A stretch of DNA of 64,000 nt from Candidatus Wallbacteria bacterium (lineage in GTDB: Bacteria > Muiribacteriota > UBA6191 > JACPRK01), in assembly GCA_016213845.1 (NCBI GenBank), contig JACQZN010000047.1:1-64000 (forward strand). Direction: 5' to 3'. This document shows, one piece after another, positions 1 through 9,033 of this stretch. The position numbers and the translations under genes were made by a program. The stretch's first letter is position 1, and each line of letters begins with the position of its first letter. The notes below the pieces were generated by a model. It did not search any database. It was given only the letters and a program-made list of their open reading frames with translations, and was not told the DNA's origin.

Positions 1-180
1 GACGCCGCCCGGTCCGGCCGGGAACGTGCCGCTGGCGAAGATCGAGGTCCAGAGCGAGAGATAGAGCGCGACCTCGATCGGGTAGGTCATCACCTTGAAC
101 GCCAGGTTGGCGGCGTACTGGCGGTAGTTCTTGAGCGCCGCTGTGAAGAAGCCGAGGAACACTCGAAACGCGATTCTCAC
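1..180 (-). CDS. ABC-2 type transporter permease, N-terminal fragment
   Basis: Only the first 60 codons are inside the window; the gene runs off the left edge. It starts with GTG at 180, 28 nt after the stop of the next permease gene. The visible N-terminus has a short basic cytoplasmic stretch (Lys-Asn-Tyr-Arg) followed by a hydrophobic segment, as in the small DUF990-like ABC-2 permeases. Such permeases usually occur as a pair with one ATPase, which is exactly the arrangement here. Likely role: second half of a heterodimeric export channel in the inner membrane. The substrate cannot be told from the sequence. Confidence 0.75.
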   Translation of the reverse strand, partial: MRIAFRVFLGFFTAALKNYRQYAANLAFKVMTYPIEVALYLSLWTSIFASGTFPAGPGGV

Positions 181-208
181 GGAGCGAGCTCCCGTCTGCC
201 GCCCACGC

Positions 209-1006
209 TCACCCTCCCGCGCTCTCGTAGCGCGCCAGCCCCCGTTTCCAGACCGCGTCCTGCAAAAACCACCAGGCGCACCCGACGGCCACCATCAAGA
301 CCGAGGCCGCCAGGAACGCCGGCCGGCTGATGGCCCCCGTGGTGAATAGCGCCGGCATAGTCGCGGCGAAGACGAGCGGCACCACGAAGGTCATCACCAT
401 CTGCAGTCCAGGGGGCATCGTGGTCAGCGGGTAGCGCACGAACGGAAAGAGGCTGTCGAGGAACTCGTCGACGGCGTCGCTGGAGCCCCACCAGAAGGTC
501 AGGTAGTTGCCGGTGACCTGGACCATCGAGAAGAGCAGCACGGCTATCGTCACCATCCCGAGCGCCAGGACGAAGTTGAGCCAGTCGACCGGGGCGCCGA
601 CCCAGACGATGAGGCCGAGCAGCGCCGCGCCGTTCACCAGCCGCTCGATGGCCGGGACGATGTTGAAGCGCGTCCCGATGGCCAGCAGCCGGGGATCGAC
701 GGGGCGCACCAGAAAGCTGTCGAGCTTGCCCTGGTTGATGACGCGCCAGAGCACGTGGCTGCCGAGGAAGAATGTGTTGAAGATGGCGCTGAAGAGCTGG
801 CTGAAGAACTGGAGCACCAGCACCGAGTGGAAGGTCCAGCCAGCAAACTGGCTGGTGCGCAGGAAGATGACCTTCCAGAAGAGCACGGTGAGCGCCAGGA
901 AGCAGAACTGCCAGACCGTCATGATCATCAGCGTGCCGCGATACTCGATCCCGGCCTTGAGGCTCATAACGGTCAGGCGCCAGACGAGCCGCAGGTAGCG
1001 TCTCAC
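209..1006 (-). CDS. ABC-2 type transporter permease (DUF990-like)
   Basis: A 265-residue integral membrane protein with about six hydrophobic segments and a hydrophilic N-terminus (MRRYLRLVWRL). The GTG start lies one base after the ATPase stop codon, so the genes are almost certainly translated as one operon. Length and topology match the ABC-2 permeases of the DUF990/PF06182 type. It should pair with the truncated permease at the window edge and be driven by the upstream ATPase. Substrate unknown: relatives have been annotated as drug, antibiotic or polysaccharide exporters, mostly without experiment. Confidence 0.85.
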   Translation of the reverse strand: MRRYLRLVWRLTVMSLKAGIEYRGTLMIMTVWQFCFLALTVLFWKVIFLRTSQFAGWTFHSVLVLQFFSQLFSAIFNTFFLGSHVLWRVINQGKLDSFLVRPVDPRLLAIGTRFNIVPAIERLVNGAALLGLIVWVGAPVDWLNFVLALGMVTIAVLLFSMVQVTGNYLTFWWGSSDAVDEFLDSLFPFVRYPLTTMPPGLQMVMTFVVPLVFAATMPALFTTGAISRPAFLAASVLMVAVGCAWWFLQDAVWKRGLARYESAGG

Positions 1007-1007
1007 T

Positions 1008-2048
1008 TCAGGCCCGCCCCTGGGGCGCGCCGGGCTCGGGGGTAGCGCCGCTGTTGTAGATGTACTTCACGACCGTCTCGAGCGTCGGTTCGGAGATGGT
1101 GAGGTCGACGATGCGCAGCGAAGCGGTCAGCTCCCGGACGACGTCGCCCGTGGAGGCCTGGCGTGTGTCGAGCACGGTGGTGAGCGCGTCATTTCCTCGG
1201 CGGTGCACGGCCAGCGGCGCAAGCGCGCGCTCGAGCCGCTCGGCGTCGAGCACCTCGCTGAAGAGCACCTTGATCTCGCGCGTCGGGACGTAGCGCGCCT
1301 TGAGCTCCGCCAGGGCTCCGTCGAAGATTTTCTCTCCGCTGCCGAGGACTACGACGCGGTTGCAGAGCGTCTCGATGTCCTCCATCTGGTGCGTCGTGAG
1401 GAGGATGGTGAGCCCCTCCTGCTCGTGGTAGCGGCGCAGAAAGGCGCGGATGCTCTCCTTGGCCAGCGCGTCCAGACCGATCGTCGGCTCGTCCAGAAAC
1501 AGCACGCGCGGCGAGTGGAGCAGGCTGGCGGCGATCTCGCACCGCATGCGTTCCCCGAGCGACAGCTTCCGCACCGGCCGGTCCAGCAGCGGCCCCAGCT
1601 CCAGGAGCTCGGTGAACTCCTCGAGCCTGCGCCGGAACTCCCGCTCGGGCACTGCGTAGACGTCGCGGAAGAGCAGCATCGACTCGATGACGGCCAGGTC
1701 CCAGAAGAGCAGGGTCTTCTGGCCGAAGATGACCCCGATCTGCCGTGTGTACTCGGCCCGATCGCGCCACGGCACGAAGCCGAGCACGTCGACCTCGCCC
1801 TCGGTGGGCGTCAGAACGCCGGTGAGGCACTTGATGGTCGTCGACTTGCCGCTGCCGTTGGGGCCGATGTAGCCGATGAACTCGCCCGGGCCGACTTCCA
1901 GATCGACTCCCTTGAGGGCGACGAACGGCTCGAGATCGGGGAAGAAGGACTTCCAGAGCTTGCGGAGCGGGCCGGCCCCGTTTGGACGCTTGGGCACGAG
2001 GTAGCTCTTGGTGAGCGCCCGCGCACGGATGACGGGACTATCGGCCAT
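1008..2048 (-). CDS. ABC transporter ATP-binding protein
   Basis: A 346-residue ATPase subunit for the two permeases downstream. Visible motifs: Walker A GPNGSGKST near residue 65, Q-loop region FGQKTLLFWD, signature LSLGERM, Walker B RVLFLDEPTIGLD and the H-loop TTHQMED. The ~80-residue C-terminal extension after the H-loop is typical of ABC-2 exporter ATPases. I chose ATG 2048 (MADSPVIRARALTKSY) because the longer reading frame upstream has no transporter-like sequence and would overlap the divergent gene. It is divergent from the receiver-histidine kinase gene across ~135 nt. No operator is recognisable. Confidence 0.92.
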   Translation of the reverse strand: MADSPVIRARALTKSYLVPKRPNGAGPLRKLWKSFFPDLEPFVALKGVDLEVGPGEFIGYIGPNGSGKSTTIKCLTGVLTPTEGEVDVLGFVPWRDRAEYTRQIGVIFGQKTLLFWDLAVIESMLLFRDVYAVPEREFRRRLEEFTELLELGPLLDRPVRKLSLGERMRCEIAASLLHSPRVLFLDEPTIGLDALAKESIRAFLRRYHEQEGLTILLTTHQMEDIETLCNRVVVLGSGEKIFDGALAELKARYVPTREIKVLFSEVLDAERLERALAPLAVHRRGNDALTTVLDTRQASTGDVVRELTASLRIVDLTISEPTLETVVKYIYNSGATPEPGAPQGRA

Positions 2049-2184
2049 GGGAAGCGGATCATAGCACGCGATACTGGCTTCCGGCGGCCGGTTTCGATAG
2101 GATCGGCTCGAGTCCGGAGCTGCGGCCGCTTGCGGGGTGGGCTGGTCACCGCGCGAAGGCGCTCCGGACGGCGGGGTTCGCATC

Positions 2185-3801
2185 GTGGCAGAGCAGGTCT
2201 CAAATCCGGAAAAGCCGCCCAGGACGCGCGTTCTACTCGTCGAGGACGAGGAGATGGTGCTCTCGCTGTTGCAGGAAGTCCTCACCCGCGCCGGTTTTGA
2301 CGTGGCCGCCCACGGCGACAGCAAGCAGGCCCTGGCCGAGATCCAGGCGCGCGAATACGACTGCGTCGTCACCGACATCTGGATGCCCGAGGTCACCGGG
2401 CTGGACATCGTGCGCCACACGAAGGAGCGGTGGCCCGACACCCCCGTCGTGCTCGTGACCGGCGTGCCCGATCTGCAGACCGTGATCGAGGGCATGCGCC
2501 TCGGCGCCAGCGACTTCGTGCTGAAGCCGGCCTATGAACAGCAGATCCGCCACGTCGTCAATCGGGCCATCGAGCGCGCGCAGCTCAACCGTTCGCTTCG
2601 AGTGAGCAACCAGGAGCTGAGTCTGCTGTTGGAGGCTAGCGGCTCGCTCGCCATCTGCGAGAGCGCCACGGCCGTCCACGCCTGCCACGACGAGCTGCGC
2701 GGTCGCCTGATCGCCCTGCCTGCCCGCGCGGAAGCGATCGCCACGCTCGACAACATCGCCTCCCAGGTCCTCGTCCGGATCGCTCTGTCGAAAGACGAGG
2801 AGCAGGCCAAGCTCGGCGCGCTCCTCGACTCGCACCCCGCGGGTCTCATCTACCTGGACGCCGCCGGAGTTCCGGTCGTCGTCAGCCGCCGGGCGCGCGA
2901 GCTCCTGGGACTTGGCGCCGCGGAGCCAGGTGGGCGGTGGACCCTGCCCCCCCAGGTGACCCAGGCCATCCAGGAAGTGACCAGCCAAGGTGGGCGAGGC
3001 GAGATCCGCTGCCCGACCGATCCGGCGCGCTTGCTCAAGCTCGACCTGGGACCCGTGAACCGCGAAGGCCGCCACCTGGGGACCGTCGTCAGCCTGAACG
3101 ACGTCACCCACGATCGCGAGCGGGACCTGCAGCTCTTCATGACCGCGCGCCTGGCCACGATCGGCGAGATCGTGAGCGGCCTCTCGCACGAGCTCAACAA
3201 CCCGCTTGCCATCATCAGCGGCTACGCCTCCGAGCTGCTCGACCACAAGGACCCCGAGGTCGTCGATTTCTCCCGCCGCATCCTCTCGGCCGCAAACCGC
3301 TGCTCGGAGCTCTTCAAGCGCATGCTGCCGCTGCTCTCGCCCGTGACCGACGACAAGACCCACGTCGACTTGAACGAACAGTGCCGCGCCGTCGTCGAGG
3401 TCTTCGAGGGCCGGATGAGCGAGAAGAAGCTCCGGCTGGAAACGGCCTTCGACGGCATCGCGCCGGTGCCCGGCCAGGTTGGCGAGATTCGCGAGGTCGT
3501 GTCGGCGCTTGTCCTCAACGCCATCGACGCGCTCGAGGAGGGTCAGAGCATCGCTATCCGCACAACCCGGCTCGACGGTCGCGTGCGGCTCACCATCGCC
3601 GACACCGGGCACGGAATTCCGAGGGAGCTCCTGGCCCGCATCTTCGACCCCTTCTTCACGACCAAACCCGTGGGCCGCGGCACCGGCCTGGGGCTCACGC
3701 TGGTCCACTCGATCTGTTCGCGTCTGGGCGCGCGGCTGGACGTCGACTCCCACGTCGGCGAGGGCACCACCGTCACGGTGGACTTCCCGGCTGCGGCCTG
3801 A
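2185..3801 (+). CDS. receiver-histidine kinase hybrid (REC first)
   Basis: Order of domains: receiver at residues ~12-130 (VLLVEDEE acidic pair, phospho-Asp in VVTDIWMP, Lys in VLKPAY); a helical linker; a PAS-like segment at ~220-310; a HisKA dimerisation domain with H-box GLSHELNNP near residue 335; and an HATPase_c domain with N-box LVLNAIDAL, G1 IADTGHGIP, F-box FDPFFTTKP and G2 GTGLGL. There are no membrane segments, so it is a soluble kinase likely controlled by phosphorylation of its own N-terminal receiver. GTG 2185 is chosen as start; GTG 2137 in the same frame is possible and adds 16 residues. No partner regulator is adjacent. Confidence 0.88.
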   Translation: MAEQVSNPEKPPRTRVLLVEDEEMVLSLLQEVLTRAGFDVAAHGDSKQALAEIQAREYDCVVTDIWMPEVTGLDIVRHTKERWPDTPVVLVTGVPDLQTVIEGMRLGASDFVLKPAYEQQIRHVVNRAIERAQLNRSLRVSNQELSLLLEASGSLAICESATAVHACHDELRGRLIALPARAEAIATLDNIASQVLVRIALSKDEEQAKLGALLDSHPAGLIYLDAAGVPVVVSRRARELLGLGAAEPGGRWTLPPQVTQAIQEVTSQGGRGEIRCPTDPARLLKLDLGPVNREGRHLGTVVSLNDVTHDRERDLQLFMTARLATIGEIVSGLSHELNNPLAIISGYASELLDHKDPEVVDFSRRILSAANRCSELFKRMLPLLSPVTDDKTHVDLNEQCRAVVEVFEGRMSEKKLRLETAFDGIAPVPGQVGEIREVVSALVLNAIDALEEGQSIAIRTTRLDGRVRLTIADTGHGIPRELLARIFDPFFTTKPVGRGTGLGLTLVHSICSRLGARLDVDSHVGEGTTVTVDFPAAA

Positions 3802-3845
3802 TGGACCGCGCTCCCGGAGCCGCGTTGCGGTATCATCCCCGGACG

Positions 3846-4868
3846 ATGGAGGTCCGGGACAGCCATGATCGGCCGCTCAGGAGCCTGCGAGTCTCGGTCA
3901 CGGACCGGTGCAACTTGCGGTGCCAGTACTGCATGCCCGAGGAGCAGTACGTCTGGCTGCCGAGAAGCGACATCCTCCACTTCGAGGAGATCGCGGCCCT
4001 CGTGGACGTCTTCACCGGTCTGGGCGTGGACAAGGTGCGTCTCACCGGGGGCGAGCCGCTCACGCGCAAGGAGCTGCCGAAGCTGGTCGCGATGCTGGCA
4101 GCCAAACCCGCGCTGGCGGACCTGGCCCTCACCACCAACGGCATCTTGCTCGCCGAGCAAGCGGCGGCGCTCGGGGCGGCCGGATTGCGGCGGCTGACCG
4201 TCAGCCTCGACACGCTCGATCCCGTACGCTTTCGCGAGCTCTCCAAGCGCGACGATCACGCCCGGGTCTTGGACGGCATCGACGCGGCCCGCGCTGCGGG
4301 ATTCAGAGGCCTCAAGATCGACACGGTCGTGATGCGCTGCGTCAACTCCGACGAGCTCCCGGCGTTGATCGAGTTCGGCAAGGGCAAGCAGGCCGAGGTC
4401 CGCTTCATCGAGTACATGGACGTCGGAGGCGCAACGACCTGGTCGGCCGAGACGGTCGTCAGCCGCCGCGAGATGCTGGAGCTGCTCTCGGCGCGCTACG
4501 GAACGATCGAGCCCGTGATCGAGACGAGCTCCGCTCCGGCCGCACGCTACCGGCTGCCGGACGGCACCACGTTCGGCATCATCAGCTCCACGACCCAGCC
4601 GTTCTGCGCCACCTGCGACCGCGCCCGGCTCACGGCCGACGGCGTCTTCTACAGGTGCCTCTACGCCCGCGACGGCTTCGACCTGCGCGGGCTGCTGCGG
4701 GGCGGCGCACCGCCCGAGCAGATCGCCAGCGCGCTCGGTTCGCTCTGGCGCGCGCGCGCCGACAGGGGGGCCGAAGAGCGGCTGGCCCTGCGTGAGCGCT
4801 CGGCGCTGGCGCCGAAGGGCGACCTCCGCAACGACCCGCACCTCGAGATGCACACTCGAGGCGGCTGA
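3846..4868 (+). CDS. moaA: GTP 3',8-cyclase MoaA (molybdenum cofactor biosynthesis)
   Basis: A radical SAM enzyme for the first step of molybdopterin synthesis, turning GTP into 3',8-cyclo-dihydro-GTP. The N-terminal cluster motif is C22-x3-C26-x2-C29 ([10 protein letters not shown]). A second C-terminal 4Fe-4S site, C-x2-C-x13-C, starts at FCATC. The protein ends in the Gly-Gly dipeptide (HTRGG) that is characteristic and functionally important in MoaA. At 340 residues it has family length. ATG 3846 is preferred because [19 protein letters not shown] aligns with the usual MoaA N-terminus. ATG 3801, overlapping the kinase stop, is an in-frame alternative. No other moa genes are nearby. Confidence 0.95.
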   Translation: MEVRDSHDRPLRSLRVSVTDRCNLRCQYCMPEEQYVWLPRSDILHFEEIAALVDVFTGLGVDKVRLTGGEPLTRKELPKLVAMLAAKPALADLALTTNGILLAEQAAALGAAGLRRLTVSLDTLDPVRFRELSKRDDHARVLDGIDAARAAGFRGLKIDTVVMRCVNSDELPALIEFGKGKQAEVRFIEYMDVGGATTWSAETVVSRREMLELLSARYGTIEPVIETSSAPAARYRLPDGTTFGIISSTTQPFCATCDRARLTADGVFYRCLYARDGFDLRGLLRGGAPPEQIASALGSLWRARADRGAEERLALRERSALAPKGDLRNDPHLEMHTRGG

Positions 4869-4912
4869 CCCCGATAACCGGGCCCGGGCCCGGACGAAAG
4901 ACGAAGAACCGC

Positions 4913-6259
4913 ATGCGATTTCAGGACCTCCATCTCTCGGAGCCTCTGCTGGCCGCGCTGGCGACCCAGGGCTACGAACGGCCGACACTCATCCAGCAGA
5001 AAGCCATCCCCCATGTCCTCGCCGGCAAGGACCTCCTTGGCTGCGCGCAGACGGGGACGGGAAAGACGGCGGCCTTCGCGCTGCCCATGCTCCAGCGTTT
5101 GGCCGTCAAGCCGCAGGCGCCCCACGGCCGAGCCCGGCCCATCCGCGCGCTGGTGCTCACGCCGACCCGCGAGCTGGCCGCGCAGATCGGCGAGAGCTTT
5201 CACGCCTATGGCCGCAACACCGGGCTCCGTGCCACGGTCATCTTCGGCGGCGTCGGCCAGCAGCCCCAGACCAGTGCTTTGCGACAGGGCCCCGACATCC
5301 TGGTCGCCACGCCGGGACGGCTGCTGGACCTGATGTCGCAGGGCTACGTCCGGTTCGACCTGCTCGAGATCTTCGTGCTCGACGAGGCGGATCGCATGCT
5401 CGACATGGGGTTCATCCACGACGTGCGCCGCGTCATTCGCGCCCTGCCCCGCAAGCGCCAGACGCTCTTCTTCTCGGCGACGATGCCCGATGAGATCCGG
5501 GAGCTGGCGCGCGATATCCTGCTCGACCCGGTGCGGGTCGACATCACCCCCGAAGTGACGACGCCCGAGAAGATCGGCCAGACCGTCTACTACGTCGACC
5601 GGCGCGACAAGTGCCCGCTGCTGGTGCAGGTTCTGGCCGACGCGGCCATCACGCGCGCGCTGGTCTTCACACGCACCAAGCGCGGCGCCGACAAGGTCGT
5701 CCGGTTGCTGGAGCGCGCGGGCATCGGCTCCGTGGCCATCCATGGGAACAAGTCCCAGGGCGCCCGCGAGCGCGCGCTCGACGGCTTCAAGACGGGCAGG
5801 AGCCGTGTGCTGGTCGCCACCGACATCGCGGCGCGCGGTCTCGACATCGACGAGATCTCGCATGTCATCAACTACGACATCCCCGAGGTCCCCGAGACCT
5901 ACGTCCACCGCATCGGCCGCACCGCCCGCGCCGGCGCTGACGGACTGGCGATGTCCTTTTGCGACGCCGACGAACGCGCGTACTTCAACGACATCGAGAG
6001 GCTGCTCCGGATGCGAGTCCCCATGGTCGAGGATCACGGCTTCGCGCCGCCGGGTCGCCCTCAGCCCGCGCCCGCCGCCCGGGGTCGAGGCCAGGGCAAG
6101 CCATTCGGCAGCCACGCCCGTCGCGCCGCGCCCCCTCGCAGCCGCGCGGCGTTACCGGCCGCGCCACCCGCCGCCCCCGCGGCGCCCCCGGTCAATCCGG
6201 CTCACTCGACGCGAAGCCGGGGGCGGGGCCGGATCAAGCCTCGCGTTTGGGGCCGGTGA
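4913..6259 (+). CDS. rhlE: DEAD-box RNA helicase, RhlE-like
   Basis: An ATP-dependent RNA helicase of 448 residues. Visible motifs in order: Q motif region ([14 protein letters not shown]), motif I AQTGTGKT, Ia PTRELAAQ, motif II DEAD within [13 protein letters not shown], motif III SAT, motif [13 protein letters not shown] and motif [12 protein letters not shown]. The C-terminal ~75 residues are a basic Arg/Pro/Ala-rich tail typical of RhlE-type proteins, likely for RNA binding. Expected roles are ribosome assembly or RNA turnover. Its 3' end overlaps the convergent esterase gene by 26 nt. Confidence 0.92.
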   Translation: MRFQDLHLSEPLLAALATQGYERPTLIQQKAIPHVLAGKDLLGCAQTGTGKTAAFALPMLQRLAVKPQAPHGRARPIRALVLTPTRELAAQIGESFHAYGRNTGLRATVIFGGVGQQPQTSALRQGPDILVATPGRLLDLMSQGYVRFDLLEIFVLDEADRMLDMGFIHDVRRVIRALPRKRQTLFFSATMPDEIRELARDILLDPVRVDITPEVTTPEKIGQTVYYVDRRDKCPLLVQVLADAAITRALVFTRTKRGADKVVRLLERAGIGSVAIHGNKSQGARERALDGFKTGRSRVLVATDIAARGLDIDEISHVINYDIPEVPETYVHRIGRTARAGADGLAMSFCDADERAYFNDIERLLRMRVPMVEDHGFAPPGRPQPAPAARGRGQGKPFGSHARRAAPPRSRAALPAAPPAAPAAPPVNPAHSTRSRGRGRIKPRVWGR

Positions 6260-7430
6260 CGCTACCGCCTGGCAGCGGCGGATAGAGGTGCGTCAGGATG
6301 CGGTCCGACCGCAGGCCCCAGTCGGCCTCGTTGTGGCCTGCGAACTGGACTTCCTCGTAGCGAAGGGAGGCGCCCGGCGGCAGTCCCAGCGCTTCCAGGT
6401 CCTGCTTCACGCGGCGCACCACGTGCAGGTAGAAGTCCTGGAAGATGTCCGCAGCGGCCACGATCTCGTTGGTGCCGACGTCCATCCACATCCGCAGGCC
6501 GGGCTGGACGCGGCGGGATAGCAGGAACTGGCGAATCGTCCACTGCCCCCAGAAGAACGCCGGGCTCACGACGGCCGCCCGACTGAAGATGGATGGCTCC
6601 TGGAGCGCGGCCCAGAAGCTGAAGAGCCCCCCCAGGCTGCTGCCGAGGATGCCGTTGGTTGCCGGATCGGCCTTGGCCGGGAACTCCTTTTCCAGGTGAG
6701 GGATGAACTCGTCTCGGAAGGCCGAATAGGTCTTGCGGGCCAGGCCGCCGACGCGGTGGTAGGGGTCACGCCAGGGCGTGTACTCGCTGGCGCGGCGGCG
6801 CGAGTTGGAGACGGCCGCCAGGACGATCGGGCGCATCTTGCCGGCCAGGATCAGCCGGTCGGCGATGACGTCGAGGCCCCAGGAAACCGGCATCGAATCG
6901 TGGTAGCGGCCCCAGTGGAAGCAGTTCTGGCCGTCGAGGCAGAAGAGGATCGGGTACGGCCCAGGGCCTGCGGTCTCGGGCGGGGTGTAGACCCACATGC
7001 GGCGCTCGTCGCGCAGCAGGCGCGAGTTGACGTGGGTGAGCGTGACGGCGCCCGCCAGCGGCTGCTTTCCGGGCGGCTGCAGGTGATGGTCGCGCCAGCC
7101 GGCGACGCGGAGATGGATGGTCTCGTGGCCGCGGACGGAGGCGACGCGGTTGGGGACGTCGCGCCCGAAGGCGTCGCTCTCGACGGTGGCCCAGCTGCCT
7201 CGCGTAAGCTTGTAGTGGATGGTGGTGTCGGCGGGCAGCTCGAGGGTGAGGGAGTAGTGGTGGGGGCCGTCGAGGTGCAGGCGGCGGCCGGCCTCGTCCC
7301 AGTTTCCGAGCGGTTTGCAGTCGCCCGTGAGGAAGACCTCGGCATCGCGCGGCGTGGTCGGTGGGACGGTGACCTCGAAGCGGATGGTGGAGGTGCGGGG
7401 CGTGGCTGCGGGCTTGTGGGAGTGGGGCAC
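6234..7430 (-). CDS. esterase with N-terminal starch-binding-like domain (A)
   Basis: 398 residues in two parts. Residues ~17-115 resemble a CBM20/glycogen-binding beta-sandwich ([31 protein letters not shown]). Residues ~130-395 are an alpha/beta-hydrolase of the Esterase D/enterochelin-esterase type ([10 protein letters not shown]; nucleophile elbow GSSLGG; Asp/His region WMDVGTNE...GHNEADWG). No signal peptide is visible, so it is probably cytoplasmic. It is closely similar in layout to the second esterase at 9034-10236. Known relatives hydrolyse siderophore or other esters; the substrate here is unknown. It is also the promoter-distal gene of a minus-strand run. Confidence 0.85.
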   Translation of the reverse strand: MPHSHKPAATPRTSTIRFEVTVPPTTPRDAEVFLTGDCKPLGNWDEAGRRLHLDGPHHYSLTLELPADTTIHYKLTRGSWATVESDAFGRDVPNRVASVRGHETIHLRVAGWRDHHLQPPGKQPLAGAVTLTHVNSRLLRDERRMWVYTPPETAGPGPYPILFCLDGQNCFHWGRYHDSMPVSWGLDVIADRLILAGKMRPIVLAAVSNSRRRASEYTPWRDPYHRVGGLARKTYSAFRDEFIPHLEKEFPAKADPATNGILGSSLGGLFSFWAALQEPSIFSRAAVVSPAFFWGQWTIRQFLLSRRVQPGLRMWMDVGTNEIVAAADIFQDFYLHVVRRVKQDLEALGLPPGASLRYEEVQFAGHNEADWGLRSDRILTHLYPPLPGGSVTGPKREA

Positions 7431-7434
7431 CCGT

Positions 7435-8082
7435 TCACCTCCCCTGGGCGGGCGAGCGCCGAATCCAGGAGACGGTGGAAAGATTGAGTCGAACGGTCTG
7501 TTGCTCGCGGGCGTTGAGGGACGTGCCGGTGGTTCCCGATGCCATCAGGTTCCTGACCTCCTCGCGGTGCGCCAGTCCCAGGGCGTGGCCGAGCTCGTGG
7601 GCCAGGACACGCGAGAGCGTCTCGACCGTCGGGCCGGGGACCGGACGGAGCCTGGCCGACTCCTTGACGAACACGGCGGGAAGCCCCTGGTGCGCCACCA
7701 GAATACCATTCCCCTGCATCTGCCCGATGAAGTAGGCGTTGAAGGCGCGGGGCTCGAAGCTGGCCGTGGGAACGAGCGTCTGGAGTTGCGTGGGGTCGGG
7801 CGCCGAGGTCGAGGCCGCGAGGGGGCCGGCGGCGCGCTCCTCCACGACTCGCTCGAGCTCGAAGGCGACGCCCGCAGCGTCCCAGATGGTGTTGACGCCG
7901 TCGATGACGCGCGTCACGTCGGCCGGAGTCAGCCGGGTGCCGGTCGGCGATGCGGCTTCGGCGCGCAGCAGGTGCACGCGGAGCGGTACCCGGAACACGA
8001 CCTCCCAGTCCGGCGTTGCCGCGCCCGCCGGGGCGGCGGCCAGCGTCAGGAGGAGCCACGCGAGAGGGAGTAGCCGCTTCAT
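7435..8082 (-). CDS. secreted zinc metalloprotease-like protein
   Basis: A 215-residue exported protein. Residues 1-21 (MKRLLPLAWLLLTLAAAPAGA) form a clear Sec signal peptide. A metzincin zinc motif HELGHALGLAH sits near residues 161-171, followed by a possible Met-turn (NLMASG). ATG 8082 is chosen because it begins the signal peptide; the upstream extension is only a TTG-started stretch through a dispersed repeat. It is most like archaemetzincin/matrixin-type zincins by motif, but no subfamily can be assigned. The stop is 4 nt from the esterase start, so they are probably co-transcribed. Confidence 0.75.
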   Translation of the reverse strand: MKRLLPLAWLLLTLAAAPAGAATPDWEVVFRVPLRVHLLRAEAASPTGTRLTPADVTRVIDGVNTIWDAAGVAFELERVVEERAAGPLAASTSAPDPTQLQTLVPTASFEPRAFNAYFIGQMQGNGILVAHQGLPAVFVKESARLRPVPGPTVETLSRVLAHELGHALGLAHREEVRNLMASGTTGTSLNAREQQTVRLNLSTVSWIRRSPAQGR

Positions 8083-8090
8083 GGGGCGGG

Positions 8091-8114
8091 CTTCGACAGG
8101 CTCAGCCTGAGCGG
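8091..8114 (+). repeat. dispersed 24-nt hairpin element, copy 1
   Basis: This 24-nt element begins CTTCGACAGGCTCAG and matches the element at 60448-60471 in 22 of 24 positions. The two differences change the hairpin centre (GCTCAG-C-CTGAGC here, GCTCA-GGG-TGAGC there) and keep a stem. It lies between the DUF72 stop and the metalloprotease start. Elements of this sequence type are common dispersed repeats in environmental bacterial genomes; their function is unknown. Confidence 0.7.
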
Positions 8115-8135
8115 AGCTGGGGGGCGGCTTCTGCG

Positions 8136-9005
8136 TCAAGGCGCCTCGCCCAGGCAGCGCTCGAAGAGCCTCAGGGTGTCGGGTGCGTGGCCGCCGAAGT
8201 GGTTGTTGGCGAAGGCGTACACGGCGATGTTGCGTGAGAGGAGCCCGCGGATGATTTCAGCCCATTCGGTCAGCTCGCGCGTGCGGTCCACCACGGTCCG
8301 GTTCCAGGTGGTGGTCGCCGCCTCCATCTTGTAGCGGTCGCCCAGCCAGCGCACGTAGGTGAAGTCGGAGGTCACGACGTCTCGACCGGCCACGAGCTGT
8401 CTTGGGCGGTGGAAGTAAGGGTGGTCGATCAACGCCAGCGCCACGCCGCGCTCGCGCAGCAGGCCCAGGAGGGTGTCGTCCACCCAGCCCTTGTTGCGCA
8501 GCTCCAGCGCGTAGCGGAAGCCCGCGGGCAGCGTCGCCAGGAACGGCCGCAGCCGCTCGAGAAACGGCGCGGAATCGGGCATGTCGGCCTTCTTGAAGTA
8601 GGGAAACTGGAACAGCAGCGGCCCCAGCCGGTCACCGAGCAATTCCATCGCGGACAGGAAGTGGGCCAGGTCGTGTCCGCAATCGGCCAGGCGCTTCTCG
8701 TGCGTGATGATCTGCGGCACCTTGGCGGCGAACCGGAACCCCTCGGGGGTCCGGGCCCGCCAACCCTCGACCGTGCGGCGGGAAGGCACGGCGTAGAAGG
8801 TGGCGTCGATCTCGACCACAGGGAACTGCGTGGCGTAGTGCGTGATGAACTCGGCCGGCGCCAGCTCGCGCGGGTAGAAGACGTCGTACCAGTCCTTGGT
8901 CGACCAGCTCGACGTGCCGAGGAAGAGGTTGGGCGGCAGCGCGCGCGCGGCGGACGGCGGCGCCTCGCCGCTCAGCCCGGGGAGCCTGCCCTGGCCCGGC
9001 TGCAT
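8136..9005 (-). CDS. DUF72 family protein
   Basis: 289 residues with the features of the DUF72 (YecE-like) TIM-barrel family: N-terminal LGTSSWSTKDWYDVFYP, the motif VVEIDATFYAVPS, LLFQFPYFKK, YALELRNKGW, DFTYVRWLG, and the C-terminal YAFANNHFGGHAP. The function of this family is not established. ATG 9005 is the first ATG upstream of the conserved start; the longer frame above it belongs to the opposite frame of the esterase gene. It is separated by 28 nt from the upstream esterase and is probably in the same transcription unit. Confidence 0.9.
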   Translation of the reverse strand: MQPGQGRLPGLSGEAPPSAARALPPNLFLGTSSWSTKDWYDVFYPRELAPAEFITHYATQFPVVEIDATFYAVPSRRTVEGWRARTPEGFRFAAKVPQIITHEKRLADCGHDLAHFLSAMELLGDRLGPLLFQFPYFKKADMPDSAPFLERLRPFLATLPAGFRYALELRNKGWVDDTLLGLLRERGVALALIDHPYFHRPRQLVAGRDVVTSDFTYVRWLGDRYKMEAATTTWNRTVVDRTRELTEWAEIIRGLLSRNIAVYAFANNHFGGHAPDTLRLFERCLGEAP

Positions 9006-9033
9006 CGGTCCCGCTCGCCCTGGGCTCTCGCGC

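Noticed and set aside
2233..3753. 506-codon minus-strand frame
   Set aside because: Antisense to the receiver-histidine kinase with all kinase boxes intact.
8083..8139. N-terminal extension of the metalloprotease to 8139
   Set aside because: The start would be TTG and the added residues are encoded by the dispersed 24-nt repeat; ATG 8082 begins a proper signal peptide.
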